Below, one piece after another: positions 13,510-25,121 of a stretch of DNA of 64,000 bases. The DNA is from Stercorarius parasiticus (taxonomy: Eukaryota > Chordata > Aves > Charadriiformes > Stercorariidae). The translations under genes and the position numbers were made by a program. Location: assembly GCA_013396915.1 (NCBI GenBank), contig VWZL01000319.1:350619-414618 (forward strand), given 5' to 3'. Position 1 is the stretch's first letter. Each line of letters begins with the position of its first letter. The notes beneath the pieces are model-generated. The model saw nothing but the letters and a program-made list of their open reading frames with translations. It was not told where the DNA came from and did not search any database.

Positions 13510-15015
13510 TAACATTTATATCCGTCACATTTGAAAAGTTGTAGCAATCCAGTGAAGTTCCCAGACTGGAAAAGAGGAAACAGGACACCCATTTTTAAAA
13601 AGGGAAAAAAGGAAGACCCAGGGAACTACAAGCAGGTCAGTCTCACCTCTGTGCCCAGCAAGATCGTGGAGCAGCTCCTCCTGGAAACTACACTAAGGCA
13701 CATGGAAAATAAGCAGGTGATTGATAACAGCCATCATGGCTTCACTAAAAGCAAATTGTGTCTGACAAATTCAGTGGCCTTCTGTGGCAGGGTTACAGCA
13801 TTGCTGGATAAGGGAAGAGCAACTGACAGCATCTACCTGGACTTGTGCAAAATATTTGACACTGTCCCACACAACATCCTTGTTTCTAAAATAGAGAGAT
13901 ATAGATTTGACAGATGGGCCACTTGGTGGATAAAGAATTGGCTGGATGGTCATACTCAAAGAGTTGTGATCAACAGCTTGATGTCTGGATGGAGACCAAT
14001 GACAAGTGGTGTCTCTGACGGGTCTGTATTGGAATCAGTATTATTTAACAACTTTGTCGGTGACATGGATAGTGGGATTGAATGTACTCTCAGAAAGTTT
14101 GCTGATGACACCAAGCTGAGTGGTGTGGTTGATAACCCAGAGTGAAGGGATGCCAACCAGAGGAACCTGGACAGGCTTAAGAGATGGGCCTGTGTGAATC
14201 TCATGAAGTTCAACAGGGCCAAATGCAAGGTCCTGCATGTGGGTCAGGGCAATCCCAAGCACAAATATAGGTTGTGTGATGAATGCATTGAGGGAGCCCT
14301 GAGGAGAAAGACTTGGAGGTACTGGTGGACAAAAGACTGGATATTAGCCAGCAATGTGCACTCGCAGCTCAGAAAGCCAACTGCATCCAGGGCTTCATCA
14401 AAAGAAGCATGGCCAACAGGTTGAGGGAGGTGATTCTGCCTCTCTACACTGCTCACATGAAACCCCACCTGGAGTACTATGTTCAACTCTGTGACCCCAG
14501 CATAGCAAAGGCATAGACCTGCTTGAGCAGGTGCAGAGGAGGGCGATAGAGATGATCAGAGGGATGGAGCATCTACCCTATAAGGACAGACTGAGAGGGT
14601 TGGGGTTGTTCAGCCTGCAGAAGAGAAGGCTCCAGGGAGACCTTATTGCAACCTTCCAGTACTTAAAGGGGGCCTACAGGAAAGATGGGGAGGGACTCTT
14701 TATCAGGGAGTGTAGTAATAGGACAAGTGGCAATGGTTTTAAACTGAAAGAGGGTAGATTTAGATTAGATATTAAGAGGGTATATTTAGATTAGATATTA
14801 GGAAGAAATTCTTTACTGTGAGGGTGGTGAGGCACAAGAACAGGTTGGCCAGGGAAGCTTTGGATGCCCCATCCCTGGAAGTGTTCAAGGACAAGTTGGA
14901 TGAGGCTTTGAGCAACAAGATCTAGCAGAAGGTGTCCCTGTCCCTGCCAGGCATGTTGGAACTAGATGATCTTTAAGGTCCCTTCCAACCTAAACCATTC
15001 TATGATTCTATGATT
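13510..15015 (+). mobile_element. CR1 LINE, 5'-truncated, reverse transcriptase to 3' tail
   Basis: A 1.5-kb CR1 copy on the + strand, starting inside ORF2 just before the 'VP-DWK-...[15 protein letters not shown]' segment and running to the ATTCTATGATTCTATGATT tail. It holds most of the reverse transcriptase domain, the C-terminal region and the short 3'UTR. A 26-bp local tandem duplication (about 14749-14800) interrupts the end of ORF2. The left edge is set by where similarity to the CR1 protein fades (between about 13508 and 13540). There is no promoter and no ORF1, so the copy is inactive. Confidence 0.95.
13531..14800 (+). pseudogene. CR1 ORF2 reverse transcriptase pseudogene
   Basis: Remains of the CR1 ORF2 reverse transcriptase, the enzyme that copies CR1 RNA at a nicked genomic site. 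The first open segment (13531-14145, 204 codons) carries motif A as [10 protein letters not shown] (residues 102-111, catalytic Asp104 kept) and motif C as FADD (residues 190-193, bases 14098-14109, both Asp kept). The usual VPQGSVLGP is degraded to VSDGSVLES (161-169). A TGA stop at 14143-14145 interrupts the frame, which then resumes (KFNRAKCKVLHVG...). The frame shifts between about 14280 and 14320 into the 14313-14516 segment, and shifts again near 14520 into 14531-14794. With one stop and two frameshifts it cannot encode a working enzyme. The initial Met is not a natural start. Confidence 0.93.
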
Positions 15016-15174
15016 AGATAGCAAAAAGTAGTGTTAATTATAAAATTTATTAATGTAACAGAAACTGATATAATTTTTTTTAATAATCACATGACAAACT
15101 AATAAATGAAATCATTATTAGAAATTTGGTAAGAATGTAGACATCTGTAGAGGTCTGCTGCAATATGTTAAATT
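15016..15174. other. Short AT-rich spacer
   Basis: AT-rich sequence between the CR1 tail and the A/C-rich simple repeat. Nothing recognised. Confidence 0.6.
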
Positions 15175-15230
15175 CAGAAAAAAAAAAACCAACCAAAACC
15201 AAACCAAACCAAACCAAACCAAACCAAAAA
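15175..15230. repeat. (AAACC)n / A-rich simple repeat
   Basis: A short poly-A run followed by about seven copies of AAACC or AACCA. Low-complexity DNA. It may derive from an A-rich retrotransposon tail, but no element body is recognisable beside it. Confidence 0.85.
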
Positions 15231-18200
15231 TCTGGTCAGGGTTTAACCTGAATGAAAGATTTTGAAAATTTGTAAAAAGGAAGCACAAAATTCTATGCTA
15301 AAATGATGAACTGAGCCAAGAATGGAAGTCAGTTGGTTCTTGTATACTTTGGCTTCCTTAGCCATTAACTAAGTATGTGGCTTACCATGTGTCAGAATAG
15401 TAGCAGACTTCTTTCTCCTATGGCACTACTTGTGAAATATACTTTGAGTTAACTGCTTAATACTGCTGTTGTGGGCATACCTCTACCTGTGTGACCCATG
15501 TTAGTTATATTATGGTTATGACAAAACCATCTAAACAAGTTATTACGGTATTAGATGGACAACAGTGAGGTATATTTAAGGCAACATATAAGCAGCAGCA
15601 ACCACAGTGGTCATGATCGTTATTCTTGCTTGCATAAATGGGTAGTTAAAATATATTCAATAATAGCCTTTTTATTTAATATTAAACTTGAGAAGTCTGT
15701 TGCTATTGACATAACAATACATATAGAAAGATTGCATTTTATATAGTACATGTGTTTTACAATGTAAATCAGTTATGTACATGGCTTAGATGCCTAACAG
15801 AAATTAGACATTTTTATTTTAGTTTTTGGTGTGGTGCAGTTTGCTTCTGAATTTAACTTCAAATAAGGACCAACTGGAAATCCTAATTTCCATTTCACTT
15901 ACAAATATGCAGAAAAACAGACACATATGCAAACACACGCAGACACAGGTGTACTTAGAAGTTAGATCCTTTGAATGTGCTTTGGAGTTAAATGAAAGCC
16001 AGGTGGTATAGCATAGCCTGGTTGTCAGAATACTCCTAAAGGTGTGAAAAAGATTGTTGTTGTGCTTGTGTGTGTGTTTGGTTTTTTTTCCCCAAATCTG
16101 AAAAATATGCATTTCTTTCAAGATTTCATCCCAAAATTTCTGATTACCTCAGCTCAGAAATAGCGTGAGTGAAAAAAATGTCATCATATCTGCCTTCTTG
16201 TATAGTATTATTTTTGCAAGTAAGTTGCTCCAGATGTGCCTTCATTTTATTTTATAGGACCTAACACGATGCAGTCTTGGGTAAAAGATACTGACTTTTT
16301 GTGTCACCTAAAGAAATTTAAAACTATGATCTCATTTTCCCTGAGGCATTTTAAGACTTTTTAATAAAAGTGGATTGCAGTTTTTCATTTTGTTATTAAA
16401 GCAGCTGTAGATGAAACATCTAACTTTCTTGTGTTGCCTTTGGGAATTGCATCTGTAACACATTTCCAAAAGTTGGATTTAACGTATTGAACTATCTAAA
16501 TTGTTTTGAAAATATCACACCAGATACTGTGTGACAAGGAGACAGGAAAAAAACATATATATACATATTTTTCACTAAAAAATACTTTAGTGTCTTGACA
16601 TTTATTTCTTCTGTGGGAACAATACTGAACAAATCCTTAGTCGATATTTACTCTATTCCTCTTTATGGAAGTTATTTATGTTTGTGGGTCAGTGACAGGA
16701 TGTCAGTCAACTTCACTTGACAGTTCCTTAAATGAAAGTGATGAGACAAACAAATCATAAGCTTTTTAATTAAAAGATAAAATATTAAAATAGAAACATC
16801 AAGTGCCTAAGTGTTAGGCCTAAACGTATAAAGCTGTACTGACAATTATATGAGAGACTCTGACTAAATGTTTCCTTTATAGGTAACAATAGACTTGATT
16901 GTGTATTTGTTATTTTAAATATTGTAAGACTGATCATCCTCATTTGGGAGATTCTAGGTGAGCTCAGGAGAGGCAGATTGCACCAGATAATATCTTTGAT
17001 TTGATTGTTTTTCATTTGTGTAGAAATTCCCTTGAAGGGGAGGGAGTAGGACAAAATCCTCTGAAAGGAGGGAGAGGATTCCTCACTGTAATGTGAGAAG
17101 CAATTGTACCTCTTCAAGGGGAAAAATTTTTGTAGGCATAAGCAAAAGATGGGAAAAAGTTAGTCACAAGACTGAGTCTGGGAATCTGCTGGTTATGTAG
17201 AGGATAAACAATTTCAATAAGCAAGAAGGAGAAGAAAGTCAGGTTTCAGAGATAGCATAAACAGAAACTTTTGAGGGAACAGGGAGGTCTGTGTGGAGCT
17301 TGCAATTGCTCCAGAAGCCCTCTGAGCTGGTTGGAACTCAGCCTGGAAAAGGCAAACCATATTGAAAGTACACAGTGGACACGACTAAAGTTATATGAAC
17401 TATTGTTTTACCCTATCTTCCCTAAACTCTTCAAGTTTTCTTTATTTGAAAAATTAAATATCCAACTTTATAATCCAATAAAACTTGACTTCTTGACTTT
17501 TAGCCCTCTTGATCTTCACTGAGGAAAATACTACAAGGCAGAACCACCTCAAATCTTTGCCTGCTTGAGTTTCCTCCAATAGATTTTTTCTTGATGCCTG
17601 TGTCTGAGACCAGAGCTTGTGACTGGCCAAGATGTCCTCGGTGTCTAAGTCATTTCTTACAATTCTTCCACAACTACTTCCGCAGAGCAGTTTATAGAAC
17701 TGTTTGGGGAGAAAAAGTGCTGGTTTAGAGTTTAACTTTCCAAGAGGTATAAACATAGCCTGTTAATGATTGACAACAGCTCTTGGTATTCAACAATATG
17801 TGGAACTTTGAATCTATGGATATCTAGTAAATCAAACTTAGCTTTTCAGCAGCTTTTCAGACCAGTAGGCTTTAACTAATCAAATTTCTGTACTGAAATA
17901 AGAAATCTATTGCAAGAGTAAATGTTGTCATGGTATTTACAGAAAGCACCATATGCTAAGACTTTCACTGACAGCTAAAGTCTCAGCAGAATGATTATAC
18001 ATTTATTTATTCAGATCATAATTTTTGTTAGCTTAGCAAGCCTAACAAAAACATAAGTAAAATCATAATACTGAGGTTTGGATTAACTAACACAAGCTAA
18101 CATACAAAAAAGTAATTTTCAGGAGCAAATTAGATGTAAACTTTAAACATATGAGCAGTTTATTTGATTATTTTTCCCTACTAATATTTGTATTTTCTTT

Positions 18201-19239
18201 CCGAGCTTGCAGTGGGAGAACTTGCAAGGCAAGTAGCCTCATTTTCCCGTTATGTTGTAAGTATGAATATCTCACCATTTTAAATTAATAAAAATGATGG
18301 GTTTTTTTAACCAAATACCATTTTCTAATCATTATGAGTTACACAGTTGAGTTTCTAATTGCATAACCATAGTCCTGTAAGATATTTCAATAAAAATTTT
18401 TCGGAGTCAGTGTGTCTCAATTTTCACTGCAGGTCAGATATTCCGTGTGCAAACACTGATGAACCCTGCTGTCCCGTGGCCAAGACCATGTCATAGGCCT
18501 ACTTAAGCTAACCTACACCTACACCTTAGCACTGACTGACACATTCTTTCTCATAACTCATTCATCCACAGTATAAACCCTTAAACTCTCGGGTTTTGCT
18601 GGTAGTTGCTATTGTGGGGAAGTTTTTCCGCTGATATACAGGACTTTGAATGTGGTATTATTAGTTTATTGAAATGAAACTGCTGTTGATGTGGAAAGCT
18701 TTGAAAGCTAAGAAATTAAGATGATTCCATTGTCTTGCCAAATATACATATACACATCCAAAACACTTTCAAATACCACAATAAATGAAGCAATAAAGCA
18801 AGGCTGGAGAAAATGTTAATCATACTGTGCTTTAATTTGTCTCCTCATGCTGGCACCCTAACACAAAAGAGTCTTCTTCTTTTTGGCTATGCCACAGGTC
18901 TCCTAGACAACTTTGGTCAAGTCAGTTTTCTTCTTTGGCTCCTGTTCCTCCAGCCAATGCAGATAATGATCCTGACCTCCTTTCTAAAATGCTTTGCGAT
19001 CCTTGGGTGAAAAGTTCTCCCTAAAAGCTTAGTAGTTTCATTATTATATCCATTATATAGTTATGCTATTCAAGGTCAATACACCTATATAGCTGAGCAA
19101 AAATGAGATCATATGACTATCAGTACTAGGCGGTAATTGCACTCAAAAGTACCCAATTGAATGTTTAGTCCAACTGAACCCATATTTAGTATGGCTTCAT
19201 ATATTGTTGTTGAAAGTTTGATGCACTGAATCTTCAACT
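15231..19239. other. AT-rich unique sequence; no confirmed gene
   Basis: About 4 kb with no recognised repeat or protein family. A TG-rich patch lies near 16055-16080. Open frames of 60-110 codons on both strands (for example 16785-17117 on -) show no motif I know. An exon-like 44-nt segment at 18213-18256 sits between a CAG acceptor and a GTAAGT donor and is discussed as a finding. Confidence 0.5.
18213..18256 (+). other. Candidate 44-nt internal exon (unproven)
   Basis: A pyrimidine-rich acceptor ending TTGCAG precedes it, and a donor reading GTAAGT follows at 18257. Two of three frames are open. One gives GELARQVASFSRYV after two bases that complete a codon, a phase compatible with the candidate segment at 6891-6942. 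The sequence is not recognised. It may be a chance pair of splice-like sites. Confidence 0.13.
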
Positions 19240-19715
19240 TCCTTTGATTATGATTCTACAGTGAGACTTCCTCAAACTTTTTAATTCATTGGCTGCTGCC
19301 CCCAAGGGATTCATATGGATTGGATAAGAAAAGAATGACATCGACAGCGTATAATAAAATTCCATCCAGGATATCCAATATTTTTATGCCTTCAACTCTG
19401 TTATTGTGTTGGATTCTTTGACTGATTTGTTCCAGAGTTATGGTAAAAAGGGAGGGCAAAAAGGGGCACCATTGCCTTTTGCAGCTAGACAAAGTAAAGA
19501 CTTCTGAGCAATATCCATTATTCCTTACTATAGGCTCCAATACAATGTCTTTATATAAAAAAGTTTTAGACCATTATGTGAGACTTCCAAAACTTTCATC
19601 AAATAGCTTCCTTTCAGCCAATCAGATGGTCCTTCAGCATGTAATGCTAATAGATAAATATCTTCTCTATTTCTATTTTGCAAAGGTCTGTAACCAGTTA
19701 TATGTGCATTTCATC
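19240..19715 (-). mobile_element. Decayed L1/Tx1-like LINE reverse transcriptase relic
   Basis: The - strand reads as a degenerate reverse transcriptase of the L1/Tx1 type, not CR1. In order on the - strand I see a TGY segment before the fingers, then HAEGPSD (19621-19641) where L1-type enzymes have DAEKAFD. It is followed by SYLMKVLE and IKTLY, then NNGYCSEVFTLSSCKRQWCP (RQ-CP at 19454-19477, where the family has TRQGCPLSP). Next comes LFTITLEQISQRI, then LLYAVDVILFLSNP (YAVD at 19340-19351, family YADD or FADD) and a trailing NELKS block. Both catalytic sites are lost (Asp to His in motif A, the first Asp of motif C to Val) and a frameshift lies near 19545. The longest open piece is 84 codons (19286-19540). 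Birds are generally described as lacking L1, so this is either a very old shared relic or a horizontal acquisition. The clade call is from motif memory, not a search. Confidence 0.72.
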
Positions 19716-22700
19716 AGCCAATATAATGACAACTTACTGTTATATTGTCATTGCTGCTTCACTCTTCCAGATGCTGTCATTGCTCTACTACTTCTAATAC
19801 ATACTGCCTTTTGTCTTACTTTAGAAAGTTAATTTATATGATATTGGAGAAGATCCAGGAAAGCTCTTATGTAAAAACTTCAATTTAGGCTGGCACCTGT
19901 CTAGTGCCAGCTAGATGTCCTGAACTGATGTTTAAGGACAATGTTCAGTCCTTAGGATTGAGTTTCCATTCAGCTGCTCCTGTTCAACTCAGATATGTGG
20001 TTCAGTCAGGACACTGTTGGAAAGAGATAAGTTAATTAACTAACGTTCTTGGTCTAAGTTCTCAATGCATCTTTTTCACATCCATATCTATAATTCTCCA
20101 TTACTTACGAAACATTTACTTTTAAAATATTTCCCTTACAAAAAGAACACATTACACTAAGGTCTGCTTTTAAAGTACAGACTTTTTTTTTTTCTATTTG
20201 TTAGATGTGGTTTTTACTATTTTACATTTCCATCTTCTGGAAAGTAAGCATGAGAAAAAGTGAGAATCTGTTCAAACATAACAGCAATTAGAAAGTATGT
20301 GAATTGATAATGAACACTGGTATTATACTTTACAAACTGTACAACAATTGCAAAGGTGCGTTTTGGTCTACTACTGCAGTGCCAGGCTGTCTGAAAGTTG
20401 AAGGTGGTTTACAATGAATAAATATGTTTTACAATGGCTTTTGGATGCTTTATTCAAATGAAAATGAACATACTTTTCAGTGACTTTAGTGGTAACAGGT
20501 AAGTGCAAAATTAAATGGCTACATAATTGTTGGCCTTGCAAATGAATCACCTTAACAGTCTGTAATACATTCAGTTTATTCTGCTGGTGAAGATTAAATA
20601 GTGTATTTTAAAGATAAGTGCTTTCTGAGTAAAATAGACTTTGTTCATTTAATATGCATAAAGTCATGGTAGTGCCTGACAGATTAAGAGCCCAAACCAC
20701 CAACTCTTACTCAGAAGAGCTGTTCTTAGCCACTCTTTGGATGCAGATAAGCTGCTTGTTTGAACAGGATGTACCAGAATTAAGGTCTTACAAAATACTA
20801 GGAATAAAACACCCTGTGATTCCATTTTAATGTCTTTATTGTATGTTTCTTTAGTCCCTTTTTTCCCTTTCAGGTTTGGTTTCCAGGGCACATTTCCATC
20901 AAGTGAAGGTGAAGAGAATTTTACATTACTACAAAATGCAGAGCTGGACTGAGTAGAGACAAAATGCTCTTGATGCGTATCCAGGTAACTGTGTTAACTA
21001 CCAGCTGATAATCCACTAGCTATTACATTGTACATAGATTTACTGCAATAGCAAATCACAAACAGCCTGATATGAAATTACAAAATGTATACTACTTGGA
21101 AGAAAAGATTTTAAAAAAACAATAAAAAAGGTATATTTTTCCAGTTGAAACTGTAGAAATTCAGATTGCTAGGTAAGGGAGGACACACTTGGCCCTTTCT
21201 ACCCTATGAACTCTATTCTCGTGTCTTTAAGTGAACAATTAGCTCCACGATATTTTAATATTCTTCGAGAGTATAATTTGTCATTTATTAAACAAATTGT
21301 ATTTAATTGTGTACCTTTCTGTTTTAAAGATTTCAGATGCTGGGTTAAACTGTTATATACTTTGATTATCAATGAAGATTCTTTCATTTTCCTTCGCTAT
21401 CTTTAATTACTACTCTTGTATTAGAATCATTCACTTTTTCAAAGTCTTGGTCAAGGGTGTAATTACTTGATTTCAATCTACAATATTGCACAGATACTGT
21501 GAATTAAATGCAAGCAGAACTAACAGTATTATCATAAAAGTTGGAGGAAAACATATTACATCTGTTTCCTACCAGTTCAAACAATTTATCCATCTTCTAT
21601 CCATTAGTGTTTTTTATTTATATGTCGCTTTGAGAAATAAAAGTGTTTTAAGCTAAACATTTCTCACTTAGTTCTCACTAAGCACTGACTTGTACATGAA
21701 GAGTTGCTAAAGTCTTAAATATCAAGAAACTCACAGGCTGTTTTGCTAGCTATCATCCCTGTTTTCAGCCATGTTAATTTGTTGACATAGGTGTTAGAAT
21801 CACACACACTCACACAGAAAATTCAGTGCTGTAAGTTCTGCTTTGCAGATTCTCTTTAGGAAGGTCTAATTGTACCCTCAAGAAACTGCCCATGCTACTG
21901 AAAAAAATAACAATAGTGCTAGTATGACTGGTGCAGTCACAGCTCTTTTTGTGGCTCCAGGGAGAGCTCACACTGAAAAGGTACTTTCAGTACTCTTTCA
22001 ATAAATGTACTCTGTGATTCCTTCACCTTTGAATTTCACAGATTCATTGGCAGGGAAAGAACTAGGGCAGTGTCATTTCCTCAAAGGCAAATTCATTACC
22101 TAGATCTTTGTTGGCACCAAACTCGAGAAGTGTTTCTAAACTCCTTTGCTTGACTGCTGTGTGCAGCTTTCTATAAGTGATTTTACTCTCCTCAAGCCAT
22201 TTGTCCTCTTTTTTGGTAAACCATACATATGAGGGCCTTCAGGGCATCACATCAGGAGAAGAAATCAGGGGTTTCCCAAATGATGAGAGGTCTCAAGTAT
22301 CTTTGGGTATCCAATACAAGACCTTTTAAAGGGGTCTGATATTCAGAAGAGTTAGGAATATTCTCTTTGAAGACTTACTACCTCTGAAACATTTGATTAT
22401 AAGTATAGATTCAGAAGTTACTTTTCCTAATAAATGAAACACAACTGGTTTCTTTTTTTGTCAAACTTTGGAGAAGACCAGTGGAATGCATCATTCCATT
22501 CATTCTCTCAGAAAGAAGACCATATGAGCTGTATGTAAGCAGAGCTCTTCTTTAATTGTAAGCTCTCCAACCAAGTGGGAAGGATATGAAAGTGAGGAAA
22601 AACTGAAAGAAACTCAAATTACTCAGGAATATCTACTGTAATCTCACACACATTTTTTTTAAAGTTTTTCTGTCTTGTATCACTTTCTTTGGCTCCTAGA

Positions 22701-23305
22701 CAAAGAAACTTTTATTTATTTAATTTAGTTGTTTACTTTAATTTGTATCTCTTTCACCCTTTTCATTTTAGCTGCCTTTTGAATATTCATTCTGTTATTC
22801 TACTTGAAAAATCAATGACCTCATGGAAAACTCTGATCTACTAAAGGCTCAGCCTGATGGTACTGCATGATAAAAAAACAGATCTTCAGCTAAATTGTAG
22901 TTTCAGTTCTGTGAAATTGGACAGTATAATTGTTATGAAAATTACTTTTTGTATGGTATTAGGACTTACACCTAGTACTAAAAAGAGGATACAAAACCTC
23001 CTTTAATCATTTCTTTACCACACACATAGTTAGGATAACGCCTCTGAATGAAACACCCATTAATTTCTAAGAATGAGACTCACTTCACCAGCATAATGAC
23101 TGAAAAATGCAATGGCAGCCTCTCAAAAAACATTTCCAACGCACTTAGCACTACTATATTTGAGTAACTGCTGCTCTGCTCTTGACCTGTCTTTCAAGTA
23201 AGTTAAATGATATGCGTTAAACCAGACTGGAGCATGGGTTCTGTATTAACAGGCCCTCTTTTGTGATACTCAGAAGTGGTGAAGACATAGATTTGCATGA
23301 ATACT
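19716..23305. other. AT-rich unique sequence; no gene seen
   Basis: About 3.6 kb with no recognised element. The first 250 bp might hold more of the L1-like relic, but I cannot follow it. Small stem-loops of 7-8 bp near 19889-19911 and 19934-19955 are within chance expectation. Open frames are short and unremarkable. Confidence 0.5.
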
Positions 23306-23846
23306 TGTGATGGGTTCGCCTTGGCTGACCATCAGGTGCCCACAAAGTTGTGCTCTCCCTCTCCCTCTTCATCAAGACATAAGAAGAAAATAAGCATGAA
23401 AAGCTCATGGGTTAACATAAGGACAGGGAGTTACACATCCTGGGGACAGCACTGGGAGACAGCACTCACCAGTTACCATCACAGGAAAAACAGACTCAGG
23501 GAAATTTAATTTAATTTACTGTCCATTAATAACAGAGTAGGACAGTGAGAAATAAAAACAGAACTAAAGACACTTTCCCACACCCTCCCTTCTTCCTGGC
23601 TCAACTTCACTACTGATTTCTCTACCTTCTCCCCCTTAGTGGCACAGGAGGATGGGGAATGGGGATTGCAGTCAGTTCATCACACATTGTCTCTGCTGCT
23701 CCTTCCTCTTCAAACTCTTTCCCTGCTCCAGTGTGGAGTCCCACCTACATGAGATAGTCCTTCACCAACTGCTCCAGCATGGATCCTTCCCGCAGGCTGC
23801 ATTGCCTCAAGAAGTGCTTCAGTGTGGGTTCTTCCATGGCATGCAC

Positions 23847-24850
23847 TCATAGAATCACAGAATCATAGAATTGCCTGGGTTGGAAGGGGCCTTAAGATCA
23901 TCAAGTCCAACCATTAACCTAACACTGCCAAAACCACTGCTAAACTATGTCTCTAAGCACCATGTCTACCCAACTTTCAAATACCTCCAGGGATGGTGAT
24001 TCCACCACTTCCCTGGGCAGCCTCTTCCAATGCTTGATAACACTTTTGGTGAAGCAATTTTTCCTAATATCCATCCTAGACCTCCCCTGGTGCAACTTGA
24101 GGCCATTTACTCTTGTCCTATCATCTGTTACTTTGGAAAAGAGACTGACTCCCACCTTTCTACAACCTCCTTTCACATAGTTGTAGAGAGCAATAAGATC
24201 TCCCCTCAGCCTCCTTTTCTCCAGACTAATGAACCCCAGTTTCCTCAACCGCTCCTCATAAGACTTGTACTCCAGACCCCCCATCAGCCTCATTGCCCTT
24301 TTCTGGACACAGTCCACATTCTCATTGTCCCTCCTGTAGTGATGGGCCCAAAACTGGACACAGTACTCGAGGTATGGCCTCACCAGTGCTGAGTGGAGTG
24401 GGACAATCACTTTCCTCGTCCTGCTGGTCACACTATTCCTGATACAGGCCAGGATGCTGTTGGCCTTCTTGGCCACCTGGGCACACTGTTGGCTCATATT
24501 CAGACAGCTGTTGACCAATACCCACAGGTCCTTTTCCATCAGGCATCTTTCCAGCCACTCTTCCCCAGGCCTGTAGCACTGCATGGGGTTGTTGTGACCC
24601 AAATGCAGGACCCAGAACTTAGCCTTGTTGAATTTGATACCATTGACCTCAGCCCATTGATCCAGCCTGTCCAGAGCCCTCTGTAGAGCCATCCTAATTT
24701 CAAGCAGGTTGACACTCCCACCTAACTTGGTGTCATCTGCGAAGTTACTCAGGATGCACTTGAAGAATCAAAAACTCTGTCATTTCATGATCGCTACGCC
24801 CAAGACAGCTTCCAACCATCACATCCTTCACAAGTTCTTCTCTGTTTACA
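23847..24850 (-). mobile_element. CR1 LINE, internally deleted, inserted in the LTR
   Basis: On the - strand the element ends at 23847 with the inverted ATTCTATGATT-type tail. Its last ~270 codons of ORF2 are open. The 5' part (24764-24848) is not the sequence that should precede the reverse transcriptase. It reads NREELVKDVMVGSCLG followed by SDHEM (24781-24795), the C-terminal end of the CR1 endonuclease domain, whose SDH motif is catalytic. This joins directly to [10 protein letters not shown] (FADD at 24732-24743). Everything between the endonuclease end and reverse transcriptase motif C is missing. This LINE lies inside the LTR, so it inserted after the LTR did. Confidence 0.88.
23940..24692 (-). 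pseudogene. CR1 ORF2 C-terminal region, 250 open codons
   Basis: The longest open frame in the window (250 codons, extending upstream without a stop to the FADD motif). It is the C-terminal third of CR1 ORF2: [76 protein letters not shown], and the terminal [14 protein letters not shown]. The first Met is internal, not a real start. The fingers and most of the palm are deleted, so no polymerase can be made. Its intact frame suggests a younger copy than the others in the window. It is not a host gene. Confidence 0.92.
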
Positions 24851-25120
24851 AGTTACAGTCCTTCAGAAACAGATTGATACAGTGAGAATCCCCCATGGGA
24901 CACTGGCTGTGCCAGAAAACCTGCCCCAGGATGGGCTCCTCTCCGTGGGCCACAGGTCCTGCCAGGAGCCTTGTCCTTCATGGGCCTTTCATGGGCTGGA
25001 GGCAGTTATCTGCTTCACTGTTAACTTCCATGGGCTGCAAGGAAACAGCCTGCCTCACCATGGTCTTCATCACAGACTGCAGGGGAATCTCTGCTTCAAC
25101 ACCTGGAGAACGTCCTCCCC
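24741..25120. repeat. 380-bp direct repeat, copy 1 (left of N)
   Basis: Appears identical by eye over its full length to 25122-25501. It starts inside the CR1 reverse transcriptase (in the FADD codons), passes through the endonuclease fragment and continues into the right part of the LTR. It ends directly at the N at 25121. It is probably a duplicated contig end, not biology. Confidence 0.97.
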
Positions 25121-25121
25121 N
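25121..25121. other. Single N between two identical 380-bp copies
   Basis: One undetermined base exactly at the junction of the two repeat copies. This is the signature of two overlapping contigs placed end to end without merging the overlap. Confidence 0.97.

Noticed and set aside
13771..14486. Several - strand open frames of 62-90 codons opposite the CR1 reverse transcriptase
   Set aside because: Antisense shadows of the CR1 ORF2 remnant on the + strand.
19889..19955. Two adjacent small stem-loops of 8 and 7 bp
   Set aside because: Stem lengths are within chance expectation and neither resembles a tRNA or a known small RNA.
23947..24686. + strand open frames of 77-120 codons within 23947-24686
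   Set aside because: Antisense shadows of the - strand CR1 ORF2 fragment at 23940-24692.
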